A DNA stretch of 47,151 nt from Bacteroidia bacterium (GCA_026391475.1 JAPLED010000089.1:1-47151); one strand, 5' to 3'; positions 26,301 through 36,817 are shown, numbered from the stretch's first letter. Notes: generated by a model from the sequence alone, not told the origin. A program made the numbers and translations.

Positions 26301-27633
26301 CAAGCCTATGAAGAGTCGGAGCACGGTTTAGAAGGACTGGATGTCCTTTAAGTACGTTTTCCAGAATATCCCATACGACTGGATCTTTTCTGTCAACAAT
26401 TTTCTTTGCCGATTTAACTGTTTTTACAATACCGCGTTCAATCAGTTTACGGATAATGAATGGCTTATAAAGTTCTGCAGCCATATCTTTTGGCAAACCG
26501 CATTCGTGCAGTCCGAGTTCAGGGCCAACGACAATTACGGAACGGGCAGAGTAGTCAACTCTTTTACCGAGCAGGTTCTGACGGAACCTCCCCTGTTTTC
26601 CTTTAAGGCTATCACTTAGCGACTTAAGAGGGCGGTTAGCATCTGTCTTTACGGCATTTGCTTTCCGTGAGTTATCGAAAAGAGAATCGACAGCTTCCTG
26701 AAGCATGCGCTTTTCGTTGCGCAGAATCACTTCCGGAGCTTTGATCTCAATAAGTCTTTTCAGACGGTTATTCCTGATGATCACCCTTCTGTAAAGGTCA
26801 TTCAGGTCGCTGGTTGCAAATCGTCCGCCATCAAGAGGAACAAGAGGCCTCAGTTCAGGAGGAATAACAGGGACCACCTTTATGATCATCCATTCAGGTT
26901 TGTTAACCAGTTTGGAATCTCTGAAAGCTTCAACAACCTGAAGGCGTTTAAGTGCCTCATTTTTACGCTGTTGAGAAGTTTCTGTATTGGCTCTATGACG
27001 AAGTGAATATGACATATCGTCAAGATCGATACGGCTGAGAAGTTTATAAAGAGCCTCAGCGCCCATATCTGCAACAAACTTATCAGGGTGACTATCTTCA
27101 AGATATTGGTTTTCTTTTGGAAGGGATTCCGTAATCTCCAGATATTCCTCTTCTGTCAGAAAATCGAGATATTTGACACCATCCACTGCTTTTACACCAG
27201 GGTTGATTACGACATATCTCTCATAATAAATAATAGAATCAAGCTTCTTGGTCGGAAGTCCAAGCAGATATCCGATTTTATTCGGTAATGAGCGGAAATA
27301 CCAGATATGGGCAACAGGAACTACAAGAGAAATGTGCCCCATCCTTTCACGACGAACCTTCTTTTCTGTAACCTCAACACCGCAACGGTCGCAAACGATT
27401 CCTTTATAACGGATTCTTTTGTACTTTCCGCAATGGCACTCGTAATCTTTTACCGGACCAAAAATCCTTTCGCAGAATAGTCCATCGCGCTCAGGTTTAT
27501 AAGTACGGTAATTTATCGTCTCGGGCTTCAGTACTTCACCACTTGAGCGATCAAGTATTTCTTCAGGTGAAGCAAGACCTATGGAGATTTTTGAGTAACT
27601 GGTTCTTGTTTTGTTATCTCTTCTGAATGACAT
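23341..27633 (-). CDS. rpoC: RNA polymerase subunit beta'
   Basis: The 1430-residue catalytic subunit carries the N-terminal zinc site [20 protein letters not shown] (about 70-90) and the Mg-binding active site NADFDGDQM (residues 470-478). The second zinc-finger region is [14 protein letters not shown], followed by the trigger-loop/bridge-helix segments ([16 protein letters not shown]). Length is in the normal range for Bacteroidota. It forms the active centre with RpoB, whose gene lies 53 bp upstream. No frameshift or unusual insert is visible. Confidence 0.98.
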   Translation of the reverse strand: MSFRRDNKTRTSYSKISIGLASPEEILDRSSGEVLKPETINYRTYKPERDGLFCERIFGPVKDYECHCGKYKRIRYKGIVCDRCGVEVTEKKVRRERMGHISLVVPVAHIWYFRSLPNKIGYLLGLPTKKLDSIIYYERYVVINPGVKAVDGVKYLDFLTEEEYLEITESLPKENQYLEDSHPDKFVADMGAEALYKLLSRIDLDDMSYSLRHRANTETSQQRKNEALKRLQVVEAFRDSKLVNKPEWMIIKVVPVIPPELRPLVPLDGGRFATSDLNDLYRRVIIRNNRLKRLIEIKAPEVILRNEKRMLQEAVDSLFDNSRKANAVKTDANRPLKSLSDSLKGKQGRFRQNLLGKRVDYSARSVIVVGPELGLHECGLPKDMAAELYKPFIIRKLIERGIVKTVKSAKKIVDRKDPVVWDILENVLKGHPVLLNRAPTLHRLGIQAFQPKLIEGKAIQLHPLVCTAFNADFDGDQMAVHLPLGNGAVLEAQMLMLASHNILNPANGAPITVPSQDMVLGLYYITKGRKSTETEKVRGEGLIFYSPQEVNIAYNEGQIDLHAVIKVKVDDRVDGEFVNHLVETTVGRVIFNQYVPREVGFINEILTKKSLRDIIGRVLKLAGTAKTADFLDAIKNLGFYSAFKGGLSFNLDDVIIPDEKTKFVTEGYEQVEEVLSNYSMGFITNNERYNQIIDIWTHVNARLTQTLMKQLSNDKQGFNSVYMMLDSGARGSKEQIRQLSGMRGLMAKPQKSGSSGSEIIENPILSNFKEGLSVLEYFISTHGARKGLADTALKTADAGYLTRRLVDVSQDVIINEEDCGTLRGLVATAIKKNEEVVESLYERILGRTTVHNVYHPLTGELIVESGRELTEDLARKIEDSPIEQVEIRSVLTCESKKGVCAKCYGRNLANGRMVQKGEAVGVIAAQSIGEPGTQLTLRTFHVGGTASNITTESRLVARYGGIAEIEEIRTVPKKDIEKGEIDIVIGRLAELRIVDKKTGIALTTHTIPYGSKLYIKPGQEIEKGKLICEWDPFNAVIISEMAGKIGYDFLIEGITFREESDEQTGFKEKVIIESRDKTKNPAIKILSPKDEELRVYNLPVGSHLVVDTNKMAEAGEVLAKIPRAVGKSGDITGGLPRVTELFEARNPSNPAIVSEIDGEVTFGKIKRGNREISIKSKTDETKKYLVPLSKQILVQENDYVKAGIPLSDGAITPSDILAIKGPTKVQEYIVNEIQEVYRLQGVKINDKHFEIIVRQMMRKVEIVDPGDTKFLERQVVDKLDFMDENDWIYGKKVIIEGGDSQTLRPGMIISARKLRDDNSVLKRRDLKIVEARDAIPATSSQVLQGITRAALQTNSFFSAASFQETTKVLNEAAILGKIDRLEGLKENVIVGHLIPAGTGQRQYNGIIVGSLEEYENLVGIEQETETEPKK

Positions 27634-27686
27634 ATGCTGAATATTTTTTTATTCTAAAACTAAAAATTCAAAACCTTGCGAAATAC

Positions 27687-30600
27687 TTAATCAAGTATTA
27701 CGCTCAGTCCGAGACCTCTCAGTTCATGCAACAGAACATTAAGTGATTCGGGAATACCTGGAAAAGGCATAGGTTCGCCTTTCACAATTGACTCATATGC
27801 TTTGGCACGGCCAACAACATCATCAGATTTAATTGTGAGTATCTCCTGGAGAATATGAGCAGCTCCAAATGCTTCGAGGGCCCAGACTTCCATTTCACCA
27901 AAACGTTGACCTCCAAACTGAGCTTTACCACCTAACGGCTGCTGTGTAATGAGCGAGTAAGGTCCTATTGAGCGGGCATGCATCTTATCGTCAACCATAT
28001 GGCCAAGTTTAAGCATGTATATAACGCCTACGGTTGCAGGCTGGTCGAATCTTTCGCCTGTGCCACCATCATAGAGATATGTCTTCCCAAACTTCGGAAG
28101 GTTTGCCTCTTCGGTATAACCATTGATCTGACTAATAGTTGCACCATCAAAAATCGGTGTTGAGAACTGAAGTCCGAGTTTCCGACCGGCCCATCCGAGA
28201 ACAGTTTCGTAAATCTGTCCAAGGTTCATCCTCGAGGGAACACCGAGTGGGTTCAAAACAATATCAACTGGTGTACCATCTTCAAGGAAAGGCATATCCT
28301 CGGCACGAACGATCCTGGCCACAATACCTTTGTTACCATGGCGGCCAGCCATCTTATCACCTACCTTAATCTTGCGTTTCTTGGCAATGTACACTTTTGC
28401 AAGACGTACAATACCTGCTGGCAGCTCATCACCAATTGTAATATTATATTTCTTGCGCTTGTAAGTACCATCAATCTCCTTATACTTAATGATATAGTTA
28501 TGGAGAAGCAGTTTGATACTGTCATTTTTCTTCTTATCGGTAGTCCACTTATTGGGATTGGCATTCAGAAAATCAATCTCCTGAAGTTGTTTAAGAGTGA
28601 ACTTGCTTCCTTTAGGTATAACATCTACATTAAGATAATCCTTAACTCCCTGAGAAGTTTTTCCGTTAACAAGAATGAAAAGTTTATCAACAAGCCTTGC
28701 TTTAAGTTCATCAACACTTCTGTTGAACTCAGTTTCAATTTTGTCGAGCAGAGGTTTTTCCACTGCTTTGGCTTTCCTGTCTTTGATAGCCCTGGTAAAC
28801 AGCTTTTTATCGATGACGACCCCTTCGAGGGAAGGGCCGGCTTTCAGAGATGCATCTTTAACATCGCCGGCTTTATCACCGAAGATAGCGCGCAGCAGTT
28901 TTTCTTCAGGTGAAGGATCTGATTCTCCTTTTGGTGTAATCTTACCGATAAGGATATCGCCTGGTCTGATGTGTGCTCCTATCCTGATGAGCCCATTCTC
29001 ATCGAGGTTTTTAGTAGCTTCCTCGCTTACATTAGGAATATCGGATGTAAGCTCTTCAAGACCACGTTTTGTGTCGCGCACTTCAAGTTGGTATTCATCG
29101 ATATGAACTGATGTGAAGTAGTCTTCCTGAACAACTTTCTCTGAGATTACAATTGCATCTTCAAAGTTATAACCTTTCCATGGCATGAAAGCCACTTTGA
29201 GGTTTCTACCGAGAGCCAGTTCACCGTGTTTAGTCCCATAACCTTCTGTAAGTACCTGTCCTTTAGTTACTTTTTCGCCTTTTTTTACAACTGGTACAAG
29301 ATTGATACATGTATTCTGGTTTGTTTTCTTATATTTTGGAAGTGTATAACGTCTGATATCATCATCAAAGCTTACGAACTTCTCCTCATCGGTACGTGTG
29401 TACCTTATAACAATTTCATTTGAATCGACGAATTCAACCACTCCGTCGCCTTCTGCCACGTATATAATGCGGCTGTCTCTGATCACCTGTGCCTCGAGAC
29501 CGGTGCCAACTATGGGTGCTTCCGGGCTGATGAGCGGAACTGCCTGGCGCATCATGTTTGATCCCATGAGTGCCCTGTTTGCATCGTCGTGTTCAAGGAA
29601 TGGAATAAGTGAAGCAGCTATTGAAGCAATCTGGTTTGGGGCAACGTCCATAAGATCTACCTTTGAAACTTCCTCAAATGGATAATCAGCTTCGTATCTG
29701 CATTTTGCCCTGAGGTTTTCGAAATGTCCGTCTTTAAGGAGCGGAGCATTTGCCTGGGCAATCATTTTTTCTTCTTCTTCTTCAGCACTGAGCCATACAA
29801 CACCATCTTCACCGAAGTCGACCTGTGAATCCTTAACTTTAAGGTATGGCGTTTCGATAAATCCCAGAGTATTTATTTTGGCGTAAACGCATAGAGATGA
29901 TATAAGCCCGATGTTTGGTCCTTCAGGAGTTTCGATAGGGCAAAGCCGTCCATAATGGGTATAGTGAACGTCCCTTACTTCAAATCCTGCTCTTTCACGG
30001 GAAAGACCTCCTGGTCCCAGGGCTGACATACGACGTTTGTGTGTCATTTCAGCAAGTGGGTTGGTCTGATCCATAAACTGCGACAGTTGGTTTGTTCCGA
30101 AGAATGAGTTAATTACCGATGAAAGGGTTTTTGAATTGATCAGGTCGACGGGTGTAAACACCTCATTATCCCTGACATTCATTCTTTCGCGTATTGTACG
30201 TGCCATACGGGCAAGACCTACGCCGAACTGTGAATGTAACTGTTCTCCAACAGTACGAACTCTTCTGTTACTCAGATGGTCGATATCGTCTATATCGGTT
30301 TTGGAGTTAATAAGTTCGATAAGGTAACCGATAATCTTGATAATATCTTCTCTTGTAAGAATCTTAACATTCTTTTCGGTGTTAAGGCCCAGTTTCTTAT
30401 TTATCCTGTAGCGTCCTACTTCACCAAGGTCATATCTTTTATCGGAGAAGAACAGCTTGTCAATAACATCGCGTGCCGTTGCTTCGTCGGGTGGTTCAGC
30501 GTTACGCAACTGACGGTAAATATAGATAACTGCCTCCTTTTCTGAGTTACAAGGATCTTTCTGAAGTGTGTTATATATTATTGCATAATCCGAGAGAGTT

Positions 30601-31496
30601 GAATCGTCTTTATGCAAAAGAATTGTTTTTGCACCTGAATCAACTATCATATCGACATGTTCCGATTCTATGACCGTTTCCCTGTCGAGGATTACTTCAT
30701 TTCTTTCAATTGAAACCACCTCACCTGTATCTTCGTCAACAAAGTCTTCGACCCATGTCTTCAGTACCCTTGCAGCCAGTTTACGTCCTACCAGTTTTTT
30801 TATACTTGTTTTTGATACTTTATGCTCTTCTGCAAGGTTAAAAATCTCGAGTATCTCCTTATCGCTCTCGAACCCGATAGCGCGGAGGAGAGTTGTTACC
30901 GGCAGTTTTTTCTTTCTGTCGATATATGCATACATCACATTATTGATATCGGTAGCAAACTCTATCCAGGAGCCTTTGAAAGGAATAATCCTGGCGGAAT
31001 AGAGTTTAGTTCCGTTAGCATGAATGCTTTGACCAAAGAAAACCCCCGGGGATCTGTGTAACTGTGAAACAACCACTCTTTCAGCACCATTAATAACAAA
31101 TGTAGCACGATCCGTCATATAGGGTACGGTTCCAAGATAAACATCCTGGATAACTGTATCAAAATCCTCATGTTCGGGGTCGGTACAATAAAGTTTTAGT
31201 TTTGCTTTAAGAGGAACGCTGAAAGTAAGTCCGCGTTCGATACACTCTTCAATTGTATAGCGTGGAGGGTCAATATAATAATCCAGAAATTCAAGAACGA
31301 AATTGTTCCTTGTATCAGTTATAGGGAAATTTTCTGTAAAGACCTTAAAAAGTCCCTCTCTTTTCCTGTTTTCGGGAGTAGTTCCAAGTTGAAAGAACTC
31401 ACCGAAGGATTTTAACTGAATCTCCAGAAAATCAGGGTATTCAAGCTGATTTTTTCTGGATGCGAAACTTATTCTTTCAGTATTTTTTGAAGACAT
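27687..31496 (-). CDS. rpoB: RNA polymerase subunit beta
   Basis: The 1269-residue protein is full-length RpoB. Landmarks include the rifampicin-pocket region ([35 protein letters not shown]), [13 protein letters not shown], the C-terminal [19 protein letters not shown], and [21 protein letters not shown]. The pocket shows the usual sensitive-type residues (Gln, Asp, His and Ser at the expected places). It is translated from an ATG at 31496, with a hairpin-plus-U-tract in the 97-bp rplL-rpoB gap that can attenuate rpoB expression. Confidence 0.98.
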   Translation of the reverse strand: MSSKNTERISFASRKNQLEYPDFLEIQLKSFGEFFQLGTTPENRKREGLFKVFTENFPITDTRNNFVLEFLDYYIDPPRYTIEECIERGLTFSVPLKAKLKLYCTDPEHEDFDTVIQDVYLGTVPYMTDRATFVINGAERVVVSQLHRSPGVFFGQSIHANGTKLYSARIIPFKGSWIEFATDINNVMYAYIDRKKKLPVTTLLRAIGFESDKEILEIFNLAEEHKVSKTSIKKLVGRKLAARVLKTWVEDFVDEDTGEVVSIERNEVILDRETVIESEHVDMIVDSGAKTILLHKDDSTLSDYAIIYNTLQKDPCNSEKEAVIYIYRQLRNAEPPDEATARDVIDKLFFSDKRYDLGEVGRYRINKKLGLNTEKNVKILTREDIIKIIGYLIELINSKTDIDDIDHLSNRRVRTVGEQLHSQFGVGLARMARTIRERMNVRDNEVFTPVDLINSKTLSSVINSFFGTNQLSQFMDQTNPLAEMTHKRRMSALGPGGLSRERAGFEVRDVHYTHYGRLCPIETPEGPNIGLISSLCVYAKINTLGFIETPYLKVKDSQVDFGEDGVVWLSAEEEEEKMIAQANAPLLKDGHFENLRAKCRYEADYPFEEVSKVDLMDVAPNQIASIAASLIPFLEHDDANRALMGSNMMRQAVPLISPEAPIVGTGLEAQVIRDSRIIYVAEGDGVVEFVDSNEIVIRYTRTDEEKFVSFDDDIRRYTLPKYKKTNQNTCINLVPVVKKGEKVTKGQVLTEGYGTKHGELALGRNLKVAFMPWKGYNFEDAIVISEKVVQEDYFTSVHIDEYQLEVRDTKRGLEELTSDIPNVSEEATKNLDENGLIRIGAHIRPGDILIGKITPKGESDPSPEEKLLRAIFGDKAGDVKDASLKAGPSLEGVVIDKKLFTRAIKDRKAKAVEKPLLDKIETEFNRSVDELKARLVDKLFILVNGKTSQGVKDYLNVDVIPKGSKFTLKQLQEIDFLNANPNKWTTDKKKNDSIKLLLHNYIIKYKEIDGTYKRKKYNITIGDELPAGIVRLAKVYIAKKRKIKVGDKMAGRHGNKGIVARIVRAEDMPFLEDGTPVDIVLNPLGVPSRMNLGQIYETVLGWAGRKLGLQFSTPIFDGATISQINGYTEEANLPKFGKTYLYDGGTGERFDQPATVGVIYMLKLGHMVDDKMHARSIGPYSLITQQPLGGKAQFGGQRFGEMEVWALEAFGAAHILQEILTIKSDDVVGRAKAYESIVKGEPMPFPGIPESLNVLLHELRGLGLSVILD

Positions 31497-31532
31497 TTAT
31501 TAAAAGATTAAGTGAACTTATTATTTAAAGAA

Positions 31533-31570
31533 CAAAAAGGCTTAGTTCCGGAAATTCCGGAACTAAACCT
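31533..31570 (-). terminator. Attenuator-like hairpin between rplL and rpoB
   Basis: On the minus strand TTAGTTCCGG pairs perfectly with CCGGAACTAA across a 5-nt loop, extended by AGG/CCT, and TTTTT follows. It sits in the rplL-rpoB gap, where many bacteria use partial termination to set ribosomal protein versus polymerase levels. Confidence 0.75.
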
Positions 31571-31593
31571 ATAACCCAGCAATCAGGTATAAC

Positions 31594-31971
31594 TTATTTA
31601 AGTTCAACTTCAGCTCCTGCTTCTACTAATTGACCTTTAATAGCTTCAGCTTCATCTTTGGAAACGCCTTCTTTAACTGGAGCCGGTGCAGAATCAACTA
31701 CTGCTTTGGCTTCTTTCAGACCGAGTCCGGTGATATCCTTAACAAGTTTAACAATCTGTAATTTCTGACCGCCGGCTGCTTTGAGAATCACGTCGAAAGT
31801 TGATTTCTCTTCAACAGCTGGTGTATCACTGCCGGCCGATGGACCTGCGACTGCAACTGCAGCTACAGCAGGTTCAATACCATACTCATCTTTAAGTATT
31901 TTAGCCAGTTCGTTTACTTCTTTTACAGATAAGTTAACCAGTTCTTCTGCAAATTTCTTAAGATCTGCCAT
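31594..31971 (-). CDS. rplL: 50S ribosomal protein L7/L12
   Basis: The 125-residue stalk protein has the N-terminal dimerisation helix pair (about 1-35), an Ala/Pro-rich hinge ([16 protein letters not shown]) and the C-terminal factor-binding domain ([34 protein letters not shown]). It recruits translation factors to the ribosome. It follows rplJ by 34 bp, the normal stalk-operon arrangement. Confidence 0.97.
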   Translation of the reverse strand: MADLKKFAEELVNLSVKEVNELAKILKDEYGIEPAVAAVAVAGPSAGSDTPAVEEKSTFDVILKAAGGQKLQIVKLVKDITGLGLKEAKAVVDSAPAPVKEGVSKDEAEAIKGQLVEAGAEVELK

Positions 31972-32005
31972 TTTTATCGATTTTTAATTTGATTATACTT
32001 TATTA

Positions 32006-32536
32006 TTATTCTCTTTTTGATAGTGTTTCAAGAACACCATGAATTTTAGTTCCACCTGATTGAAGGGCTGAAATAACGTTTTTGGCAGGTGACTGCAAAA
32101 GCATAATAATATCACCTATCAGTTCCTGTTTGGTTTTGATTGAGATTAGTGCATCAAGCATGTTATCTCCCACGTAAACTGATTCCTGAACGTATGCGCC
32201 TTTAAGCACAGGTTTATCATGTTTCCTACGGAATTCCTTAATAAGTTTTGCAGGAATATTTCCAGATTGTGTGAACATGATGGACGTAGTACCTTTCAGA
32301 ACCGGATATAGTTCTTCGAAGTTTCCATTAGACTGCTCGAGTGCTCTTTTGAGGAGAGTATTTTTTACAACAACAAGTTTAATATTATTGTCAAAACACT
32401 TCCTTCTCAGATCACTTGTATCAGCGGCATTAAGCTGAGCAGTATCAGTCAGATAAAAGTGGCTGTACTCTTTTAATCTCTCAGCAAGGCTGTCTATGAT
32501 AGCATTTTTTTCTTCCCGTCTCATTTTTTCTTTCAA
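32006..32536 (-). CDS. rplJ: 50S ribosomal protein L10
   Basis: The 176-residue protein anchors L7/L12 dimers to 23S rRNA. It shows the N-terminal L10 domain (KNAIIDSLAERLKEYSHFYLTDTAQL, RRKCFDNNIKLVVVKNTLLKRAL) and the C-terminal helix that binds L12. The gene starts 16 nt after rplA, so the usual long L10 leader is not present at its 5' end. Confidence 0.96.
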   Translation of the reverse strand: MKEKMRREEKNAIIDSLAERLKEYSHFYLTDTAQLNAADTSDLRRKCFDNNIKLVVVKNTLLKRALEQSNGNFEELYPVLKGTTSIMFTQSGNIPAKLIKEFRRKHDKPVLKGAYVQESVYVGDNMLDALISIKTKQELIGDIIMLLQSPAKNVISALQSGGTKIHGVLETLSKRE

Positions 32537-32552
32537 GTTTTAACTTAACTAA

Positions 32553-33248
32553 TTAATCATCAAGACCTTTGGGATCGATCTTAACACCTGGGCTCATTGT
32601 GCTTGAGATGAATACGCTACGAATGTAGGTTCCTTTAGCAGCAGCCGGTTTAAGTTTGTTTACAATTGAGATAAACTCCCTTGCATTCTCGACGATCTTT
32701 TGAGGTTCGAATGAGACTTTTCCTATTGAGGCATGAATGATTCCGCTTTTATCAACTTTGAAATCAATCTTACCCTGCTTCACTTCTTTAACAGCTTTAC
32801 CAATTTCCATAGTAACAGTTCCACTTTTTGGGTTCGGCATCAGTCCGCGAGGACCGAGTATTCGACCTAACTGACCGACCTTTCCCATTACAGATGGCAT
32901 GGTTATTATAACATCCATATCTGTCCAACCGCCTTTGATCTTTTCGACATAATTGTCAAGACCAATGAAATCAGCTCCGGCTTCTTTTGCTTCAGCCTCC
33001 TTATCGGGGGAGCAAAGCACGAGTACACGTGTCTCTTTTCCTGTTCCGTGAGGAAGGGAAACAACGCCACGAACCATCTGATTGGATTTCCTCGGATCTA
33101 TACCTAACCTTACATCTAAATCGATCGAAGCATCGAATTTTGTTTTAGTTATTTCCTTAACCAAAGCAGAAGCTTCTTTCAATGTATAAAGTTTGTCCTT
33201 ATCGAGTTTTTCAAGAGCAAACTTTTGATTTTTGGTAAGTTTAGTCAT
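32553..33248 (-). CDS. rplA: 50S ribosomal protein L1
   Basis: The 231-residue protein has the L1 signature [20 protein letters not shown] and lines the L1 stalk, moving the E-site tRNA. L1 is usually also a translational repressor of its own operon; a candidate mRNA target is the hairpin upstream of rplK. It follows rplK by 16 nt. Confidence 0.97.
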   Translation of the reverse strand: MTKLTKNQKFALEKLDKDKLYTLKEASALVKEITKTKFDASIDLDVRLGIDPRKSNQMVRGVVSLPHGTGKETRVLVLCSPDKEAEAKEAGADFIGLDNYVEKIKGGWTDMDVIITMPSVMGKVGQLGRILGPRGLMPNPKSGTVTMEIGKAVKEVKQGKIDFKVDKSGIIHASIGKVSFEPQKIVENAREFISIVNKLKPAAAKGTYIRSVFISSTMSPGVKIDPKGLDD

Positions 33249-33264
33249 TTTTTCTCCTAATTAA

Positions 33265-33705
33265 TTATTTTACCGGGAATTCTCCTCTGACGGTAATTCC
33301 CATACTTCTGGCGGTACCAGCTACCATTCGCATAGCGGACTCGACTGTAAAACAGTTTAAGTCTTCCATTTTCTCCTCAGCAATTGTCTTGACCTGGTCC
33401 CAGGTTATTGATGCCACTTTGTCTCTGTTAGGTTCCTGAGAACCTTTCTTAGCTTTAGCAACTTCAAGAAGCTGAACAGCCACCGGTGGTGTTTTGGTAA
33501 CAAAATCAAATGATTTATCACCATAAACTGTTATTACAACCGGTATTACTTTTCCAGCTTTGTCCTGAGTCCTCGCATTAAATTGCTTACAGAAATCCAT
33601 GATATTCACACCTTTCGAACCTAGTGCAGGTCCTACCGGTGGTGATGGATTAGCTCCTCCGCCACGAATCTGTAACTTGATAATTCCAGCAACTTCTTTT
33701 GCCAT
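33265..33705 (-). CDS. rplK: 50S ribosomal protein L11
   Basis: The 146-residue protein carries the L11 signature ([20 protein letters not shown], then [15 protein letters not shown] at the C-terminal RNA-binding domain). It binds 23S rRNA at the GTPase-associated centre. It is the first ribosomal gene of the L11-L1-L10-L12 group, 83 bp after nusG. Confidence 0.97.
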   Translation of the reverse strand: MAKEVAGIIKLQIRGGGANPSPPVGPALGSKGVNIMDFCKQFNARTQDKAGKVIPVVITVYGDKSFDFVTKTPPVAVQLLEVAKAKKGSQEPNRDKVASITWDQVKTIAEEKMEDLNCFTVESAMRMVAGTARSMGITVRGEFPVK

Positions 33706-33736
33706 AATTTTAAATTTGCGTATTTATTGCGAGAGC

Positions 33737-33779
33737 TTGATAGTTATTCAGGAAGCATTATGAATATTACAACTATCAA
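33737..33779 (-). promoter_or_regulatory. Candidate L1-binding leader hairpin before rplK
   Basis: On the minus strand TTGATAGTT pairs perfectly with AACTATCAA. Inside it ATTCA pairs with TGAAT around a 10-nt loop, with a one-sided 5-nt internal loop (GTAAT) between the helices. Two helices joined by an asymmetric loop is the general form of L1 autoregulatory sites. It lies about 30-75 nt upstream of the rplK ATG, the expected place. Sequence identity with known L1 sites was not checked. Confidence 0.5.
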
Positions 33780-33788
33780 TATCTTCTG

Positions 33789-34337
33789 TTAATTCTCTTT
33801 TTCTACCTGCATAAAACTAAGCTCAAGCGGGGTTTTTCTGCCAAATATTTTAACCATCACTTTAAGCTTTTTCTTTTCATCATTCACCTCTTCAATTATT
33901 CCTGTAAAGCTGTTGAACGGACCATCGATCACTTTTACAGACTCGCCGATAAAGAAAGGAATATTCAATTCCTCATCGCTTGCATTCAATTCATCAACTT
34001 TTCCGAGAATACGGTTTATCTCCGGTTTTCTGAGTGGTACAGGTTCACCATCCTTAGAACCCAGAAATCCGATTACGTTTGGTACATTCCTCAATAAATG
34101 TGGTATCTCACCAACAAGAACAGCTTCTACAAGAATATATCCAGGAAAGAATGTTCTCTCCTTGCTGATTTTCTTTCCTGCCCTTATCTGATAAACTTTT
34201 TCGGTTGGGATAAGAACCTGTGAGACATAATCCTCAAGCTTAAGACGTGCTACCTCGCTATCGATATACTCTTTAACCTTCTTTTCCTTCCCGCCGATAG
34301 CCCGAAGCACATACCACTTCTTAATATTCTCACTCAT
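33789..34337 (-). CDS. nusG: Transcription termination/antitermination factor NusG
   Basis: The 182-residue protein has the NGN domain ([45 protein letters not shown]) and the C-terminal KOW domain ([23 protein letters not shown]). It binds RNA polymerase and couples it to Rho or the ribosome. I use ATG 34337 (MSENIKKWY), 16 nt after the secE stop. The longer frame from 34427 would overlap secE. Confidence 0.95.
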   Translation of the reverse strand: MSENIKKWYVLRAIGGKEKKVKEYIDSEVARLKLEDYVSQVLIPTEKVYQIRAGKKISKERTFFPGYILVEAVLVGEIPHLLRNVPNVIGFLGSKDGEPVPLRKPEINRILGKVDELNASDEELNIPFFIGESVKVIDGPFNSFTGIIEEVNDEKKKLKVMVKIFGRKTPLELSFMQVEKEN

Positions 34338-34353
34338 TGGAATCTTCTCCTGT

Positions 34354-34545
34354 TTAATATAACAAACTGTAAACGAATTCCATTGCCCTGCTAAAGATAA
34401 AATCCATAGCAGCAACGAGAATAGCAATTATCAGTGTAGCCACCATAACTAAAACAGCGCTGTTCTGAAGTTCGCTCCATGTCGGCCAGGTTACCTTGTG
34501 TACGAGTTCTGTGAATGATTCCTGAAAATATCCTTTTATATTCAT
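34354..34545 (-). CDS. secE: Preprotein translocase subunit SecE
   Basis: The 63-residue protein is the short single-helix SecE. An amphipathic N-terminal helix with the conserved [17 protein letters not shown] is followed by one membrane helix (about residues 30-55). It clamps SecY in the inner-membrane translocon. It lies between tRNA-Trp and nusG, the standard location. Confidence 0.96.
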   Translation of the reverse strand: MNIKGYFQESFTELVHKVTWPTWSELQNSAVLVMVATLIIAILVAAMDFIFSRAMEFVYSLLY

Positions 34546-34561
34546 ATTACTAATAATTTTG

Positions 34562-34634
34562 CACGGGAGGAGAGACTCGAACTCCCGACACCTGGTTTTG
34601 GAGACCAGTGCTCTACCAACTGAGCTACACCCGT
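34562..34634 (-). tRNA. tRNA-Trp (CCA)
   Basis: The minus strand folds into a tRNA: D arm GCTC/GAGC, anticodon stem with loop CTCCAAA (anticodon CCA), T arm GGGAG/CTCTC with TTCGAGT loop, discriminator G73. The acceptor stem ACGGGTG/CTCCCGT has one U-U mismatch at 6:67. It lies 16 bp before secE. Confidence 0.95.
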
Positions 34635-34641
34635 GTAAACG

Positions 34642-34669
34642 GTAGCATCACAAAATCTTGTGATGCTAC
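34642..34669. other. 12-bp hairpin between tuf and tRNA-Trp without U-tract
   Basis: GTAGCATCACAA (34642-34653) and its complement TTGTGATGCTAC (34658-34669) form a perfect stem with a 4-nt loop. No U-run follows on the transcribed strand, so it is not a usual terminator. Its place just before a tRNA suggests an RNA processing or mRNA 3'-end stability element. Confidence 0.6.
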
Positions 34670-34691
34670 TACTACTGCATATCCAAAACTC

Positions 34692-35879
34692 TTATTCAAG
34701 TATCTCAGTTACCTGTCCGGCACCTACTGTTCTGCCACCTTCACGGATAGCGAAACGTAAACCAACATTAATAGCAACAGGATAGATAAGGTCAACTGTG
34801 ATTGTAACGTTATCACCCGGCATTACCATTTCTGTTCCTTCCGGAAGAGTGATCTCACCCGTAATATCAAGTGTTCTTACGTAGAACTGAGGACGGTATT
34901 TGTTATGAAACGGAGTGTGACGTCCACCTTCTTCTTTCTTAAGAATATAAACCTCAGCTTTAATTTTTGTATGAGGTGTAATTGTACCTGGTTTAGCAAG
35001 AACCATTCCTCTTTTTATCTCTTTCTTATCAACACCGCGAAGCAGAAGACCGACGTTATCACCGGCTTCTCCTCTGTCGAGTATCTTACGGAACATTTCA
35101 ACACCGGTACATACCGATTTACGTTTAGTGGCACCTAGTCCGATCAGTTCAAGTTCATCGCCTGTGTTAACAATACCAGTTTCAATACGACCTGTTGCAA
35201 CAGTACCACGACCTGTGATTGAAAATACATCTTCAACAGGCATAAGAAATGGTTTCTCATTATCGCGGAAAGGAATTGGAATGTATGAATCGACTGCATC
35301 CATAAGTTCCATCACTTTTTCTTCCCACTTTGCTTCGCCATGCATTGCACCAAGTGCAGAACCACGGATAACCGGAGCATTGTCGCCATCAAACTTATAG
35401 AAGTTGAGAAGTTCACGAACCTCCATCTCAACAAGTTCGAGAAGTTCTTCATCGTCAACCAAATCAACTTTATTCATAAACACGAGCACCGTAGGTACGT
35501 TAACCTGATGTGCAAGCAGAATATGTTCACGTGTCTGAGGCATTGGGCCGTCATCAGCAGCAACTACCAGTATCGCACCGTCCATCTGTGCGGCACCTGT
35601 AACCATATTCTTGATATAGTCAGCGTGGCCAGGACAGTCAACATGTGCATAGTGACGGGTAGCTGTCTGATATTCAACGTGAGCAGTGTTAATGGTAATA
35701 CCCCTCTCCTTTTCTTCGGGAGCATTATCAATTGAGTCAAAATCCCTGATTTCAGAGAGACCCTTTTTGGCAAGGACCATAGTGATCGCTGCCGTCAAGG
35801 TGGTCTTACCATGGTCAACGTGACCAATTGTACCAATATTAACGTGCGGTTTCGACCTATCAAATTTTTCTTTTGCCAT
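34692..35879 (-). CDS. tuf: Elongation factor Tu
   Basis: The 395-residue GTPase delivers aminoacyl-tRNA to the ribosome. G motifs are [11 protein letters not shown] (19-29), DCPGHADY (81-88) and NKVD (136-139). Effector region and domains 2 and 3 are complete ([42 protein letters not shown]). It lies downstream of a four-tRNA cluster and 57 bp upstream of tRNA-Trp, as in many bacteria including Escherichia coli tufB. Confidence 0.98.
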   Translation of the reverse strand: MAKEKFDRSKPHVNIGTIGHVDHGKTTLTAAITMVLAKKGLSEIRDFDSIDNAPEEKERGITINTAHVEYQTATRHYAHVDCPGHADYIKNMVTGAAQMDGAILVVAADDGPMPQTREHILLAHQVNVPTVLVFMNKVDLVDDEELLELVEMEVRELLNFYKFDGDNAPVIRGSALGAMHGEAKWEEKVMELMDAVDSYIPIPFRDNEKPFLMPVEDVFSITGRGTVATGRIETGIVNTGDELELIGLGATKRKSVCTGVEMFRKILDRGEAGDNVGLLLRGVDKKEIKRGMVLAKPGTITPHTKIKAEVYILKKEEGGRHTPFHNKYRPQFYVRTLDITGEITLPEGTEMVMPGDNVTITVDLIYPVAINVGLRFAIREGGRTVGAGQVTEILE

Positions 35880-35939
35880 AACTCCAAGCGTATTAAATTA
35901 AGTTTATCTATAGTCAATTATAAATCAAGTTTCCTGTTG

Positions 35940-36011
35940 AGCCGGAGGGGGGAATTGAACCCCCGACCCCTTCCTTACCAAGGAAGTGCTCTACCCCTGA
36001 GCTACTCTGGC
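35940..36011 (-). tRNA. tRNA-Thr (GGT)
   Basis: The minus strand folds as a 72-nt tRNA with anticodon loop TTGGTAA (anticodon GGT), T arm GGGGG/CCCCC and discriminator T73. The acceptor stem GCCAGAG/CTCCGGC has an A-C mismatch at 4:69. It is the last tRNA of the cluster, 60 bp before tuf. Confidence 0.95.
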
Positions 36012-36022
36012 CTCAAAAAGTG

Positions 36023-36095
36023 AGCGGGAGACGGAACTCGAATCCGCGACCCTCAGCTTGGAAGGCTGATGCTCTACCAACTGAGCTACTCCCGC
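36023..36095 (-). tRNA. tRNA-Gly (TCC)
   Basis: A 73-nt tRNA with a fully paired acceptor stem GCGGGAG/CTCCCGC, anticodon loop CTTCCAA (TCC), and T arm with TTCGAGT. It follows tRNA-Tyr and precedes tRNA-Thr(GGT). Confidence 0.96.
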
Positions 36096-36167
36096 TTAAT
36101 ATCGTCCAAAGAGACCCGCATCCTCTTCCTTTAATCATTTGAGTTTGCAGTCTGTTTCCGTTTTAAG

Positions 36168-36250
36168 TGGGGAGAGCAGGATTCGAACCTACGAAGGCAT
36201 TCGCCAGCAGATTTACAGTCTGCCCCAGTTGGCCGCTTTGGTATCTCCCC
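36168..36250 (-). tRNA. tRNA-Tyr (GTA)
   Basis: An 83-nt class II tRNA with a long variable arm, acceptor stem GGGGAGA/TCTCCCC, anticodon loop CTGTAAA (GTA) and discriminator A. Confidence 0.96.
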
Positions 36251-36299
36251 CTTCAAACAGATTCTTACTCCTAAGACACACATTTACAAATCTTTCAAG

Positions 36300-36373
36300 A
36301 GCCGATGAAGGGATTCGAACCCCCGACCTGCAGATTACAAATCAGCTGCTCTGACCAACTGAGCTACATCGGC
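36300..36373 (-). tRNA. tRNA-Thr (TGT)
   Basis: A 74-nt tRNA with acceptor stem GCCGATG/CATCGGC, anticodon loop TTTGTAA (TGT), T arm with TTCGAAT and discriminator T. It is the first gene of the tRNA-tuf unit, about 45 nt after the predicted start of transcription. Confidence 0.96.
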
Positions 36374-36424
36374 AATTTAAAGAACGTCCCGCGAGAGCAT
36401 AATTCACCCTCAAAAAACGGTTTG

Positions 36425-36456
36425 CAAATGTATGAATTTAAATTTTATTTTTCAAA
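36425..36456 (-). promoter_or_regulatory. Consensus Bacteroidota promoter for the tRNA-tuf unit
   Basis: On the minus strand TTTG (36456-36453), 20 nt of AT-rich spacer and TACATTTG (36432-36425) fit the TTTG / TAnnTTTG primary sigma-factor promoter exactly. Transcription would start near 36418 and run into tRNA-Thr(TGT). Confidence 0.8.
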
Positions 36457-36487
36457 ATAATTCAATATATTTTTGAAAATAGATTTT

Positions 36488-36787
36488 CTATACTCCTCTC
36501 TTCTTCTGCTTATGCTTGGTAATCTGCTTTTTAAGGGCATCTATTGCCTCATCAGTTGATTCCTCAAACGTCTTGCTCTGCTTCTTTGCAAATAAAGGTC
36601 CACCCGGTAACTCCAGCTTAATTTCGCTAATTTTGTTCTCACGTTCCTGATCTTTGTCAAGCCTCAGATAAACCTCGGCATTAACAATATCTTCATCAAA
36701 CTGGGTTAGTTTTTCCAGTTTCTGATGAACAAAGTCGATTAGCTTTTTGTCGGCATCAAACCGCACTGAATGAATCTGAATGTTCAT
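36488..36787 (-). CDS. hpf: Ribosome hibernation-promoting factor, short HPF/RaiA type
   Basis: The 99-residue protein matches the short HPF family, starting MNIQIHSVRFDADKKLIDFV, with the conserved AEVYLRLDKD strand and a C-terminal DEAIDALKKQITKHKQKKRG. It binds the 30S decoding region in stationary phase and blocks translation. No long C-terminal dimerisation domain is present. It lies downstream of the xerC-like gene (30 bp). Confidence 0.92.
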   Translation of the reverse strand: MNIQIHSVRFDADKKLIDFVHQKLEKLTQFDEDIVNAEVYLRLDKDQERENKISEIKLELPGGPLFAKKQSKTFEESTDEAIDALKKQITKHKQKKRGV

Positions 36788-36817
36788 AGTAGTACCTCCT
36801 GATTATTTAATTTATAT

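Noticed and set aside
28338-28913. 191-codon plus-strand frame inside rpoB
   Set aside because: Antisense to a conserved core region of rpoB; no start context or domain.
34337-34427. Longer nusG reading with a hydrophobic N-terminus
   Set aside because: The extension overlaps secE; the conserved NusG N-terminus begins at 34337.
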